Below are positions 51,301 to 58,855 of a stretch of DNA of 64,000 nucleotides, one piece after another. The notes under the pieces are model-generated. The model was given only the letters and a program-made list of their open reading frames with translations, was not told where the DNA came from and did no database searches. This DNA is from JANOBD01 sp031411495 (lineage in GTDB: Bacteria > Planctomycetota > Phycisphaerae > Tepidisphaerales > Tepidisphaeraceae): contig JANOBD010000165.1 in NCBI GenBank assembly GCA_031411495.1, positions 1-64,000 of the forward strand, given 5' to 3'. How positions within the stretch are numbered: the first letter of the stretch is position 1; every line of letters begins with the position of its first letter. Position numbers and translations under genes: made by a program.

Positions 51301-52270
51301 GCAGCTCGGTTCGTCGATCGCGTATGCCTACGGATCGGCCAAAGCACTCAAGAACGATGCACGAATCGGCAAGCCGCTCAAGGAACTGGCGCAACGGATC
51401 GTCGATGCGTTTCGCGTGCATCGCCGGCTCGTGCAGTACTACACCGCTTCCGCCGCCAGCGGACGGAATGCGATGGCGGAAGAACTGGTGGATGTCCACG
51501 AACTCGCGCAGCAGGCGGCGAGCGCGCTGGGCGAACGATTCAACATCAACGGCCGGCTCGAACTCGCGCTCGCGGCGCAGCAGAGCCGCTGCCGGCTCGA
51601 TGGCGCGATGATCCGCCACGCCTTCTGGTCGATCTTTGCCCATGCCGTCAGCCAGGCCGGCAAGACGACGGCGCGCGTCGCCTCCAGCAGCCTCGCGAGC
51701 ACGCGCGGAGGCGGAAGGCTGCGCGTGAGCATCGAGTGGCCTGGAGCGCGCGACGGCACTGCAGAGCTGACCCTCGCCGATTCGCTCATCCAATCCTGTG
51801 GCGGCTCGTTCCAGATCACGCCGGGAGCCGATTCGATGACCGCCACGCTCGATTTCGATCTCGACGGCGGAACCGCCGCGCCGGACCAGCCTGCGTCGGG
51901 AAAGCGAAACATCCTGCTCATCGAAGATCATGAGTCCACGGCCCGCGTCCTGCGCCGCCAGCTCGAACGGCTCGGCTGCGTCGTCTCTCACGCGACGAGT
52001 GTCGCCGATGCCCGCACGATCCTGGACGACAACGCCGAAGTCGACCTGATCATCAGCGACCTCTCACTGCCCGATGAAGAGGCGACCCGCGCCCTGACCG
52101 AGTTGCTGCGAAAGATCGACAAGCCGGCGATCGCGCTGCGCAGCTACGGCGGCGTGGAGGCGCCGGAAGATCTGCTGGCGATGGGCTTCGTCGATCACAT
52201 CGACAAGCCGGTCGATCTGAACGCCCTCTCGGCCGCGATCGCCCGTTTCGCCGGCGAGCGAGGCGCGTGA
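48308..52270 (+). CDS. giant PAS-repeat signalling protein with degenerate kinase core and receiver domain
   Basis: Cytoplasmic protein of 1320 aa with no membrane segment. PAS-like units are seen at about 140-250, 275-460, 505-615, 640-720, 725-840 and 855-960. The clearest contains VPIAVLDENDCFREVNSALC and LIGNRLADFVHADDQPTLQG. A helical pair (about 965-1050) sits where a DHp domain belongs, but the phospho-His position in FVSAVQQLGSSIAYAYG is Gln. The ATPase region (1060-1190) lacks the N-box Asn and the DxG motif and keeps only IQSCGGSFQI-like ends. The receiver (1200-1318) has Asp1251 (IISDLSLPDEE) and Lys1300 (HIDKPV). It is thus a probable scaffold or phosphate receiver, not an active kinase. 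The ATG at 48308 is used; the frame upstream overlaps the kinase gene. Confidence 0.85.
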   Translation: MNSGGDSATINVICDRDGVVTFQAVTRTASDDWSSGDSIAPHVGKPLIKTYWFDHLDCDHRELLQVLKKAGAGTADRVRVWVRVDEHQLIRAELTATPLTDESGQTRSVLVRTEASANARRRRDPGEPETKRLSTPAGPDLLELRLSVPILRVTLDSGTILGVNGASCDLLQRPREAIVGVVLSEFLAEEHRRAIVEILGAVASERESTCAIEISLLDPEGQTRRVHFSLTRDPTASEPAALLVMRDLTSELMTHDLAKRADQLASVMARNAERLQQLEAFFDRAPIGLALLENGQIVRSNAAFELQRDDHLQHLTSGSPLADSPATNGQLIRFRAGDAPESRLAVIANQRQPESATSRALARAIDNDGRLAVLSVNPNESLRVVGGALARFDPPPASLDALFGDTALADVRSALQVIRARGDVEPLELPLQNDRFARINFSGDRDRNVLLLIEDLTDRKIETDRLLTQIQRQAESLAELGAKAHAIDPAEFSRALALASDRDAQLAGLVAAVNAGTFTWDVNSGQVTADARAIELLGVSSEKLTAPLLLAAATHDERRAFERAFADAASGERRVDLLVHIGPDRRPMRIIGHVLMDEREADPQSLVGLVLDQSDLSTSNARVTELEKQLAIRSAELNAILESSREAIRIVTNGTVRHNAVAAELFSDDINAFLEPTTDVAASSGRLIDSHTVPLVVEGNVLGVVSVSSDQSETAQLRRCEAEVAAIFANTGVPIAVLDENDCFREVNSALCALIGYAPLQLIGNRLADFVHADDQPTLQGEFDAINSRQMQSCTSDLRLLRRDGEENWVHLTVTRPAGNTQSTLLLVQDIHEQRVLRAASDELYQQLEQTRQEHSLQAMTMQDAVIRLSPNGKIVHANSAAIARLSLDHRQTLAHLSFIAPETGKALGDPLPWMRAVSDRANVVELRVKRPDDSSFVGRFTFRADEDGDIAISIADVSRIHELQEELQKAYARIVESHTLLQSRTRHLEGNFVSAVQQLGSSIAYAYGSAKALKNDARIGKPLKELAQRIVDAFRVHRRLVQYYTASAASGRNAMAEELVDVHELAQQAASALGERFNINGRLELALAAQQSRCRLDGAMIRHAFWSIFAHAVSQAGKTTARVASSSLASTRGGGRLRVSIEWPGARDGTAELTLADSLIQSCGGSFQITPGADSMTATLDFDLDGGTAAPDQPASGKRNILLIEDHESTARVLRRQLERLGCVVSHATSVADARTILDDNAEVDLIISDLSLPDEEATRALTELLRKIDKPAIALRSYGGVEAPEDLLAMGFVDHIDKPVDLNALSAAIARFAGERGA

Positions 52271-52674
52271 TGGCCGAACCGTGGGACATCGTCGATGACA
52301 AGCCCGAACCGCCGCCGGAAGAGAGAACTGACGATGGACTCGGCGCGCTGCGCATCCGCGCGATCGTCAACGAGCGGCGGGCGGCCTACCGGCGACTGCT
52401 CTGGGCGCGGGCGGTTGCGTTTCTATTCGGCTGTGCCGCAATCATGACCGGCTTGGATGTGCTGCGCGTGTCGGGTTCCGAGCGGTTGTGGTTCGCGATC
52501 GCCTCGAGCCTTCTCGTCCTGCTCACGGTCCGCGCCTGTCTTCGTCTCCGGCGATTCGCCCTGAAATCGCCGGCAATGGATTTGTCGAGGCCCGATCCGG
52601 CGGCGTTGTCGCGCCTGTCGGATGGCAGCCAGTTTTTGCGCGGGCTCGACAATCTTACCCATCGGCAGGAGTGA
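52270..52674 (+). CDS. small membrane protein coupled to the PAS-receiver gene
   Basis: Protein of 134 aa, not recognised. An acidic, Pro-rich N-terminus (about 1-35) precedes two membrane segments (RAVAFLFGCAAIMTGLDVLR and LWFAIASSLLVLLTVRACL), and a cytoplasmic tail of about 40 aa follows. The ATG at 52270 shares its A with the TGA stop of the PAS protein (TGATG), so it is translationally coupled and probably works with it, perhaps as a membrane tether (inference). Codon use matches the neighbours. Confidence 0.75.
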   Translation: MAEPWDIVDDKPEPPPEERTDDGLGALRIRAIVNERRAAYRRLLWARAVAFLFGCAAIMTGLDVLRVSGSERLWFAIASSLLVLLTVRACLRLRRFALKSPAMDLSRPDPAALSRLSDGSQFLRGLDNLTHRQE

Positions 52675-52825
52675 CAATTCTACGCGAGCCTTCAGGGATT
52701 CGACGCTCGATTTCGCTTCTGTTGAGAACTCCATTTCGCTTTTTGATTGGCCGCATTCGCCGATAAGATTCGTTTTCGTTTTCATGTCTGCCCGTGTCAC
52801 ATCCCGCGTTTAGCGAAGGAGAGAA

Positions 52826-53689
52826 ATGCGTCGATCCGTCCCTGCATTGTCGTTGATTCTGTTTTCCGCCAGCGCGGCGCCCGCGACCACTTACTTCCCG
52901 GCAGACATGACGATCAGCACAGCGATCAACGACTCGGCCGACGTCGGTCATGACGCCGCCGGCGCCAACACCAGCCCGACGGTGACGCTCTCCAACAGCG
53001 GTTCGATCACCGGCGATCTGGCGCTCTACAACGCGAGCCGATTCGACGACAACGGCACGCTCGGTCACGACGTGCTGCTCTTCGGCACGAGCCGCTTCGA
53101 GTCGCGCTCGACCGCGCAGGCGATCGCGGGCCGGATGTTCATCCGCGGATCGTCCGATGCCACCATCGCCAGCACCGTCAACGGCGACGTCTCCATCGAA
53201 CACGACGGCAAGCTCCTGCTCGGCCCGACCGGGTTCATCGGCGGCAATCTCAGCGTCTATGGAAACGGCAAAGCGACCATCACCAGCGGGCGCGTCCGCG
53301 GTACGGTCATCGGCAACGTCACGCAGGGCGCCCCGCCGCCGCCCATCGACGTCTTCGGCGGCGTGATCGAACAGGGCTTCGCCGAGGTCGCTGTCGCAAC
53401 GAACGGCTCACCCACACGCGGCTCGATCGGGCCGCAGATCGTCTTCCACGGCAACTCGGATCTGTTCTACGAAACCGAAACGAGGAACGGCACCGACCCC
53501 GCCTATCCCGGCCGATCGATGCAACTGCATTTCGTCTCCGGCACGCTCGCGGACGGAACCGTCCTGCACTTCCTCCCGGTGAAGATCGAGAACGGCACCG
53601 GCGCGCAGATCGTGATCGTGCCAGAACCGACGACGTTCATCGCGTCGCTGGCGGCATTGGGACTCGTGCGTCGTAGAGCTCGGCGCTGA
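52826..53689 (+). CDS. PEP-CTERM sorting domain protein with beta-solenoid-like repeats
   Basis: Exported protein of 287 aa. The signal peptide is at residues 1-20 (PALSLILFSASAAPA). The mature part is Gly/Thr/Asn-rich with repeating short strands (SNSGSITGDLALYNASRFDD, HDGKLLLGPTGFIGGNLSVY), which suggests a beta-solenoid. The C-terminus is a clear PEP-CTERM tail: VPEPTTFIASLAALGL followed by the basic VRRRARR. AAGGAG lies 7 bases before the ATG at 52826. It is the second PEP-CTERM protein of the window, unlinked to the first. It probably forms part of the extracellular matrix and depends on an exosortase encoded elsewhere. Confidence 0.87.
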   Translation: MRRSVPALSLILFSASAAPATTYFPADMTISTAINDSADVGHDAAGANTSPTVTLSNSGSITGDLALYNASRFDDNGTLGHDVLLFGTSRFESRSTAQAIAGRMFIRGSSDATIASTVNGDVSIEHDGKLLLGPTGFIGGNLSVYGNGKATITSGRVRGTVIGNVTQGAPPPPIDVFGGVIEQGFAEVAVATNGSPTRGSIGPQIVFHGNSDLFYETETRNGTDPAYPGRSMQLHFVSGTLADGTVLHFLPVKIENGTGAQIVIVPEPTTFIASLAALGLVRRRARR

Positions 53690-53698
53690 GCAGTCACT

Positions 53699-54502
53699 CT
53701 ACTTGCTCATCCCGCCCGCGCTCGCCAGATCGACGGAGTTCGCCCCGTCGATGGCGTGCGTTTTTTGCGACTGGACAAACGCCACGACGTGGATCTTTTC
53801 GAGCTTCCACGCTGGATCGAGCGTGACTTTTGTGCTCACCGATTGCGGCTCATCCTTCGCGCCAAGCTGGCCGGCGAGGATCCATCGGCGAACGACGCCG
53901 GTGCCCACCATCTCAACGCCGGCGTTCTCGCCGGCCTTCACGTGCGTGACCAGATCGTCCTCGGTGATGGCCAGGATGACGTCCCACGTCTCGCCGCGCG
54001 CGGATTCGGGCAGCGTGCTCACCGACAGGCTCACCGCGCGATCGGCGGGCGCATCCTCGACCGGCGCAACGGCGATCGATACTTGCGCCTTCGCATCGCG
54101 GCCGGCGATGCCGATCTGCTCGGTCAGCTCCGCGCCGTTGCTGCCCACGCACTCGCGCAGCCCACCCACCACGGCCTGCGGCGTGTAGACGTTGTCGGCA
54201 TGAAACGTCTTCTGATACATCACCTGCCGGTCGCTGAACGCCGGATTGGAGAACGGGTCGACCCAGCCGATGCGGTTCCAGTAGTCCACGTGCAGCGAGA
54301 GCGGAATCACGCGGACACCTTTGACCGGCGACGTCGCCGCGAACTCGGTCATCAACTTCTCGGCCGGCGGACAGCTCGAACACCCTTGCGACGTGAACAG
54401 CTCCACGATCACCGGCACAACGGCTTTCGCATCCGGCGTCTGCGCGCTCAAGGAGATCGACGAAAGGCCCATGACGAACACAGCGGCAGAAAGAATTTGC
54501 AT
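53699..54502 (-). CDS. exported thioredoxin-like protein (DUF1223)
   Basis: Periplasmic protein of 267 aa. The signal peptide is at residues 1-20 (MQILSAAVFVMGLSSISLSA). The DUF1223 core opens VPVIVELFTSQGCSSCPPAE with a CxxC pair in a thioredoxin-like fold. It continues IPLSLHVDYWNRIGWVDPFS and YTPQAVVGGLRECVGSNGAE, the family's most conserved blocks. Members are presumed redox proteins with no defined partner. The ATG at 54502 begins the signal peptide; the reading to 54700 adds unrelated sequence. It converges with the PEP-CTERM gene, 9 bases apart, and is divergent from the zinc-ribbon membrane protein. Confidence 0.88.
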   Translation of the reverse strand: MQILSAAVFVMGLSSISLSAQTPDAKAVVPVIVELFTSQGCSSCPPAEKLMTEFAATSPVKGVRVIPLSLHVDYWNRIGWVDPFSNPAFSDRQVMYQKTFHADNVYTPQAVVGGLRECVGSNGAELTEQIGIAGRDAKAQVSIAVAPVEDAPADRAVSLSVSTLPESARGETWDVILAITEDDLVTHVKAGENAGVEMVGTGVVRRWILAGQLGAKDEPQSVSTKVTLDPAWKLEKIHVVAFVQSQKTHAIDGANSVDLASAGGMSK

Positions 54503-54662
54503 GATGAAACTCCAAAGGGTGATCAGACCCTTGTTCGATGCTCGCCGGGCCGGGAAGGTGGCGAGAAAACGCGACGAGTTCGCGAAAGGCAAGGAATTGT
54601 CGACGCACGAGGTGCCAAAAGATTCATCCGCGATATCGCCGTGTTGGTTAAGATCAAGAGGC

Positions 54663-55247
54663 TTGAAGCGCTTCCGCCGCATCCTCTTCAACACGCTCAC
54701 GGCGATCTCGCTGATCCTCGCGCTCGCGACGGCGGGGTTGTGGGTGCGGAGCTACTGGGTTCGCGAGTACATCTGCTATCGCCCGGCCCGTTCCGTTGTC
54801 GGGCAGACGAGTGTGTCGGTTGCGTACAAGCTCGATTGGAGTCGGGGTACGTTTATGGCGATGGAGCAGACGGTCGTGCGGCTCCTTCCTGAGGCGGGCG
54901 GAGAACCAGAAGCAAAGCTCCCACGGCTCGGGTGGCGATTTGAAAGTGATCGTGGCCACATTCCGCTCGCCGGCTGGAAGCCCAACTGGATCTCCAGTCC
55001 GCCGACAGGCGCTGCGACTGCAACATCCAATCCGACCGGACATCGCGTGCTGTACATCCACGCGATCTACCCGCTCCTTCTGTCGCTCTTGCTCCCCCTC
55101 AGTTGGCTAATCCTGCGGGTGGCGTCTCACAGACGCGTGACGACAGGCAAGTGCGTCCACTGCGGCTACGACATTCGCGCGAACCCGGCAAAATGCTCAG
55201 AGTGTGGACACGAGATCACGCCACCCACAACGGCGGTGAGCAAATGA
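54663..55247 (+). CDS. hypothetical membrane protein with C-terminal zinc ribbon
   Basis: Protein of 194 aa of a type I associate with planctomycete genomes. A basic N-terminus KRFRRILFNTLTAISL leads into the first membrane segment. A periplasmic-type beta-rich part of about 90 aa with Trp residues follows, then a second membrane segment (YPLLLSLLLPLSWLILRVAS). A cytoplasmic zinc ribbon ends the protein: CVHCGYDIRANPAKCSECGH. The start is TTG at 54663, since homologous N-termini begin at this Lys-Arg; no ATG is available close by, and the in-frame upstream part overlaps the DUF1223 leader. The first 42 coding bases recur as a truncated copy directly after its stop. Confidence 0.72.
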   Translation: MKRFRRILFNTLTAISLILALATAGLWVRSYWVREYICYRPARSVVGQTSVSVAYKLDWSRGTFMAMEQTVVRLLPEAGGEPEAKLPRLGWRFESDRGHIPLAGWKPNWISSPPTGAATATSNPTGHRVLYIHAIYPLLLSLLLPLSWLILRVASHRRVTTGKCVHCGYDIRANPAKCSECGHEITPPTTAVSK

Positions 55248-55363
55248 AGCGCTACCGCCGCATCCTCTTCAACACGCTCACGGCGACGACTTGCTCGTCT
55301 GATATCAGCCGGTCGGTAACTTTCCCGATCATCGCCGCATCGCTCTGTGATGCCGCGGCGTAA
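55244..55363 (+). pseudogene. truncated copy of the zinc-ribbon membrane protein N-terminus
   Basis: Bases 55245-55286 repeat 54664-54705 with one mismatch in 42, encoding KRYRRILFNTLTA as in the intact gene. The frame then runs into unrelated sequence and stops after 39 codons. The ATG at 55244 overlaps the stop of the full gene (ATGA). It is either the relic of a second tandem paralogue or a short recombination product. Confidence 0.7.
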
Positions 55364-55491
55364 CTTTTTTCTGTTTTGAGTAATCAGCACATTGCGGCAG
55401 AATGACTCGACGTTGGTCACTGTTGATCGGGACCATTCCAGTTTCTTAGCTTTTTTCACAGATCGGCGAAAGCCGGATTATCTGTTTTCAA

Positions 55492-55800
55492 TTGATCCAA
55501 ATCATTATCGAGGACGTACTTCACTGCGAACATATTGGCATTCTACACACATTTGAGGATGCGATTGCTCGGCTTGAGCAGTTAGCGCAAGTGCCGTGGG
55601 ACCAAGAGCCAAATCAAGCGCCATGCACAGGATGGGCTGAGTGTGGAAGAGAATACTGGTTGATGGAGTACATCGACGAAGGCACCATGCCATGGCGATT
55701 TCTATCGCGAGTGAAGGCGTTAGAGATTTCCGCGTCGGAAACTTTCTGGAACCCTTCCCTTCGTGAACAGTGGGCGACACGACGCTCAATCGCTCCTTGA
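55492..55800 (+). CDS. small hypothetical protein, lower GC than neighbours
   Basis: Protein of about 102 aa. It starts with a strand and helix (IEDVLHCEHIGILHTFEDAI), continues with ARLEQLAQVPWDQEPNQAPC and carries a Cys-Trp pattern, CTGWAECGREYWLMEYI. This resembles small immunity-like or effector-associated proteins in composition, but no family is recognised. The start is uncertain: TTG at 55492 is the only codon found that keeps the opening strand, without a convincing ribosome site. Codon use is less GC-rich than all neighbours, and the gene sits between the truncated repeat and a half-copy intergenic repeat, so recent arrival is possible. Confidence 0.5.
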   Translation: MIQIIIEDVLHCEHIGILHTFEDAIARLEQLAQVPWDQEPNQAPCTGWAECGREYWLMEYIDEGTMPWRFLSRVKALEISASETFWNPSLREQWATRRSIAP

Positions 55801-55841
55801 AATATTGCGTCCGCTTTTGATCGGTATTCGTCGGTTACCTC

Positions 55842-55890
55842 GTCTCCGCGTCCCTCTCTCTCTTCCGCCCTCCGCGCCTCCGCGGTCACA
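55842..55890. repeat. single arm of the CCGCAGAGGCGCGGAG word family
   Basis: On the - strand it reads TGTGACCGCGGAGGCGCGGA and onward, with reiterated CGCGGAG words like the left arm at 28537. No matching inverted arm is visible in the flanking 40 bases, so this appears to be a half element. It lies just past the pcrA stop. Confidence 0.65.
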
Positions 55891-55907
55891 GTCGTCCCCG
55901 AGCGAAC

Positions 55908-58292
55908 TCACCCCAGCACTTCCAACCTCGCCGCTTCGAGGATGAACGTCTTTTGGCCGACGCGGGCGAAGACGATGACGGCCCGCGTGCTTTGGCCGAT
56001 CTCGGAGATCTGGCTGATCGTGCCAACGCCGTAGGTGGGATGGCGGACGGTGACGCCCACGCGGTACTTTTCCATGCCGGGCTTGGAGAGCTGGACCTGC
56101 GGCAGGTCGCCATTCGCGTTGCCGCCGACGAAGCGAGAGCCGGCCGCGGATCGGCCGCCGTCGGAGACGTATCTTGGCTTGCCGCCATAGCCGGTGCTGG
56201 TTCCAGTTCCGGCGTTTCCGCCGTAGGTCGTACTGCTCGGGTTGAAGTCGTAGCCGGTGCGATCGATGACCTGCACGCTCTCGGCCGGCAGTTCGCCGAG
56301 GAACGGGCTGGTGATCGTCCGCTCGCTGATGCCGCGCATCGTTCGCCGCGCGGCCTTGGTGAGGAGCAGCCGCTCCTGCGCACGGGTGATGCCGACGAAC
56401 GCGAGTCGACGTTCTTCTTCCAGCTCGTTAATCGAGCCGCGTGCCCGGGCGTGCGGAAGAATCCCTTCTTCGAGCCCGACCATGGCGACGACGGGAAACT
56501 CCAGGCCCTTGGCGGCGTGGAGCGTCATCATCGTCACCGCCCCGCCGGTGCCCTGCATGTGATCGGCGTCGGCCACGAGCGCGATGCCTGAGAGATATTC
56601 GCTCAGCGTGCCTTCGGGATTGCCGGCATCGAACTCGGCCGCGCTGGTGATCAGTTCGTTGATATTCGCGAGCTGATCCTCGGCGTCCGGGTCGAGCTTG
56701 CGGTACATCGCTTCCAAGCCACTCTCGCGGACGATCTTTTCCATCAACGGGCGCACGCCGCCTTCGAGCGGCGCGCCGGTGAACATGCCGTCGGTGAACG
56801 CGGCTTCGGTGCTCACCTGCTTCTGCGAGAGCGTCATCCACGCGCCCATCTGCTTGACGAAGTTCTGCACGGCCTTGGCGGCGCGGTCCTTGATATCCGG
56901 GTTCTCGTTCAGGCGGTTCATCGCATCCCACACGCCGCAGCCGTTGGCGATGCCGAAGGCTTGCAGCTGGTTGTAAGTGGTATCGCTGATGCCGCGTGGC
57001 GGCGTGTTGGTGATACGTTCGAGGCTGACCTCATCGAGCGGATTGGCGACGACGCGGAGATAGCCGAGCGTGTCCTTGATCTCCTTGCGGTTGTAGAACT
57101 CGGTGCCCCGGGCGATCTGGTACGGGATGGCATGTTTGCGCAGCGCATCTTCGACGACGCGCGAGAGCGCGTTCATGCGGTAGAAGATCGCCATCTTCCC
57201 CCAGTCGTAGCGGTTGCTGCCATCCTCGTTCTTCTGCTCGTGCATCTCCTTCAGGAACTCGGCCACCTGGTTGGCTTCATCGTGCTCGTCCTGGCAGTTG
57301 AGGATCTTCGCGGGTTCGCCCTGGGGGTTTTCGGTCCAGAGCGCCTTCTCCTTGCGTTGAAGGTTGCGCGAGATGAGTTTGCCGGCGATGTTGAGAATCG
57401 TTTTCGTCGATCGGTAGTTCTGCTCCAGCTTGATGACGGTGACGTCGCCGGCGTAGTCGTTTTCGAAGTCGAGGATGTTCTTCAGGTCGGCGCCGCGCCA
57501 GGCGTAGATCGATTGATCCGGATCGCCCACGACGCAGATGTTGCGATGCTTGGCCGCCAGCGCGTGGGTGAGCAGGTATTGGGCGCGGTTCGTGTCCTGG
57601 TATTCATCCACGAGGATGTACTGGAACCGCCCCTGCAGCTCGGCAAGTACGTCGGGGTGATCCCGCAACGCGAAGACGGCCTTGATGAGCAGATCGTCAA
57701 AGTCGAGGGCCGAGGCTTTGTCGAGCATCTCCTGATACTTCAGGTAAACGCGGGCGACCTGCTTGTCGAAAAAGTCGGTAGCCTGCTTCGAATACTGATC
57801 CGCCGTAATGAGCTGATTCTTGGCGTTGCTGATCTTCGAATGGACCGCGCTCGGCTGGAAGTTGGTGGTGCTGATGTCGAGCGTCTTGAGCGCATCCTTG
57901 ATCACCTTCGACTGATCCGATGAGTCATAGATGACGAAGTTGGGCGCGAGGCCGACCCGCTCGGCATAGTGTTTCAAAATCCGCAGGCAGACGGAGTGGA
58001 AGGTGCAGACCATCGGCGACGGCTGTTCGAGCCGGCCGAAGTCGTAGATGCGCCGGCCGACGACGTGGGCGACGCGTTCCTTCATCTCGCCGGCAGCTTT
58101 GTTGGTGAAGGTGATCGCGAGGATCGAGTGAGGCGAGACGCCCTCACGCACCAGATGGGCGACGCGTCGGGTCAGCACGCGCGTCTTGCCTGAGCCCGCG
58201 GCCGCGATGATGAGCAGCGGGCCGTCCTTGTGCATCACCGCCTGGCGCTGCGGCGGGGTCAATCCTTCGAGCAGTTCTTCTGACGAGAGCAT
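55908..58292 (-). CDS. pcrA: ATP-dependent DNA helicase PcrA/UvrD
   Basis: Superfamily 1A helicase of 794 aa, 3'-5' on single-stranded DNA, for repair and replication restart. The motifs are in order: Q motif (LTPPQRQAV), Walker A AAAGSGKTRVLTRR with Lys36, motif Ib region TFHSVCLRIL, and Walker B ILVDEYQDTNRAQ. Motif III is VVGDPDQSIYAWRGAD, motif IV EQNYRSTKTIL, motif V TLHAAKGLEFPVV, and motif VI VGITRAQERLLLT. The C-terminus ends with the Tudor-like fold YRVGVTVRHPTYGVGTISQI that binds RNA polymerase in PcrA. A Gly/Tyr-rich linker (about 690-730) precedes it. The ATG at 58292 is used. It is a monocistronic gene. Confidence 0.95.
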   Translation of the reverse strand: MLSSEELLEGLTPPQRQAVMHKDGPLLIIAAAGSGKTRVLTRRVAHLVREGVSPHSILAITFTNKAAGEMKERVAHVVGRRIYDFGRLEQPSPMVCTFHSVCLRILKHYAERVGLAPNFVIYDSSDQSKVIKDALKTLDISTTNFQPSAVHSKISNAKNQLITADQYSKQATDFFDKQVARVYLKYQEMLDKASALDFDDLLIKAVFALRDHPDVLAELQGRFQYILVDEYQDTNRAQYLLTHALAAKHRNICVVGDPDQSIYAWRGADLKNILDFENDYAGDVTVIKLEQNYRSTKTILNIAGKLISRNLQRKEKALWTENPQGEPAKILNCQDEHDEANQVAEFLKEMHEQKNEDGSNRYDWGKMAIFYRMNALSRVVEDALRKHAIPYQIARGTEFYNRKEIKDTLGYLRVVANPLDEVSLERITNTPPRGISDTTYNQLQAFGIANGCGVWDAMNRLNENPDIKDRAAKAVQNFVKQMGAWMTLSQKQVSTEAAFTDGMFTGAPLEGGVRPLMEKIVRESGLEAMYRKLDPDAEDQLANINELITSAAEFDAGNPEGTLSEYLSGIALVADADHMQGTGGAVTMMTLHAAKGLEFPVVAMVGLEEGILPHARARGSINELEEERRLAFVGITRAQERLLLTKAARRTMRGISERTITSPFLGELPAESVQVIDRTGYDFNPSSTTYGGNAGTGTSTGYGGKPRYVSDGGRSAAGSRFVGGNANGDLPQVQLSKPGMEKYRVGVTVRHPTYGVGTISQISEIGQSTRAVIVFARVGQKTFILEAARLEVLG

Positions 58293-58320
58293 TTGGGGGA
58301 TCGTAACCGATCGCGGGCCG

Positions 58321-58408
58321 GAGGTCGTGGGTTGTGAGTGTTGAGTTGTTGGTCATCCGTTGTATCGGGAACCTGCACCGCGACTCACGACCGACGCCTC
58401 ACAATCTA
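58321..58408. repeat. imperfect inverted repeat, GTCGTGAG/GTTGTGAG word family
   Basis: The left part (GGTCGTGGGTTGTGAGTGTT onward) and right part (CGACTCACGACCGACGCCTC onward) are reverse-complement runs of GTCGTGAG/GTTGTGAG words with imperfect pairing. It lies in the gap between the DUF488 stop and the pcrA start, both on the - strand. Confidence 0.6.
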
Positions 58409-58446
58409 CAAAAAAGAAACACGGGCCGAGGGAAGTTCGACCCGTG
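58409..58446 (-). terminator. Rho-independent terminator of the DUF488 gene
   Basis: On the - strand the stem CACGGG/CCCGTG (58441-58446 with 58420-58425) and an inner CGA/TCG pair are followed by TTTCTTTTTTG. It starts about 40 bases after the DUF488 stop. Confidence 0.85.
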
Positions 58447-58483
58447 CTCCTGCTTGGGAGAGAGTACAAAAGTGAGGCGACCA

Positions 58484-58855
58484 TTAGGTCGCATTCTTCC
58501 AGCCTTGGCGCTCGGTCAGAAACTCCGCGAGCGCGGCGGCGACGTTTCGCTCGGCGTCGTCGCCGGTATGCAACAGCGTGTAGTTCTCACTGCGCGATGC
58601 ACTGGCCAATTCATCGAGCGCCGGCACAAACTTCGATCCGGACAGCCACTCATGATACTGGCCACGGAACGTGTCATAGCGTTCCGGACGGCCGTCGAGG
58701 AACTGCGCAAGCTTCTTGGGCGGCGCCACGTTGGAGAGGACATGATGCACGCTGCACCATTCGATCAGATCCTTCGTCAGCCCAACCGGCTCGACGAACA
58801 ACCGCACACCATCGTCGGCCTCTACCTTATCGAACAAGCTCTTCACCTTGATCAC
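58484..58855 (-). CDS. DUF488 family protein
   Basis: Soluble protein of 123 aa in the DUF488 family, function unknown. Conserved features are the opening strand KVKSLFDKVEADDGVRLFVE, FDTFRGQYHEWL-like sequence (YDTFRGQYHEWLSG) and the strand-helix end YTLLHTGDDAERNVAAALAE. The start is GTG at 58855, because AAAGGAGG lies 6 bases upstream on this strand and no ATG is suitable. The upstream in-frame codons to 58873 overlap that ribosome site. It has its own terminator and is not obviously linked to pcrA downstream. Confidence 0.83.
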   Translation of the reverse strand: MIKVKSLFDKVEADDGVRLFVEPVGLTKDLIEWCSVHHVLSNVAPPKKLAQFLDGRPERYDTFRGQYHEWLSGSKFVPALDELASASRSENYTLLHTGDDAERNVAAALAEFLTERQGWKNAT

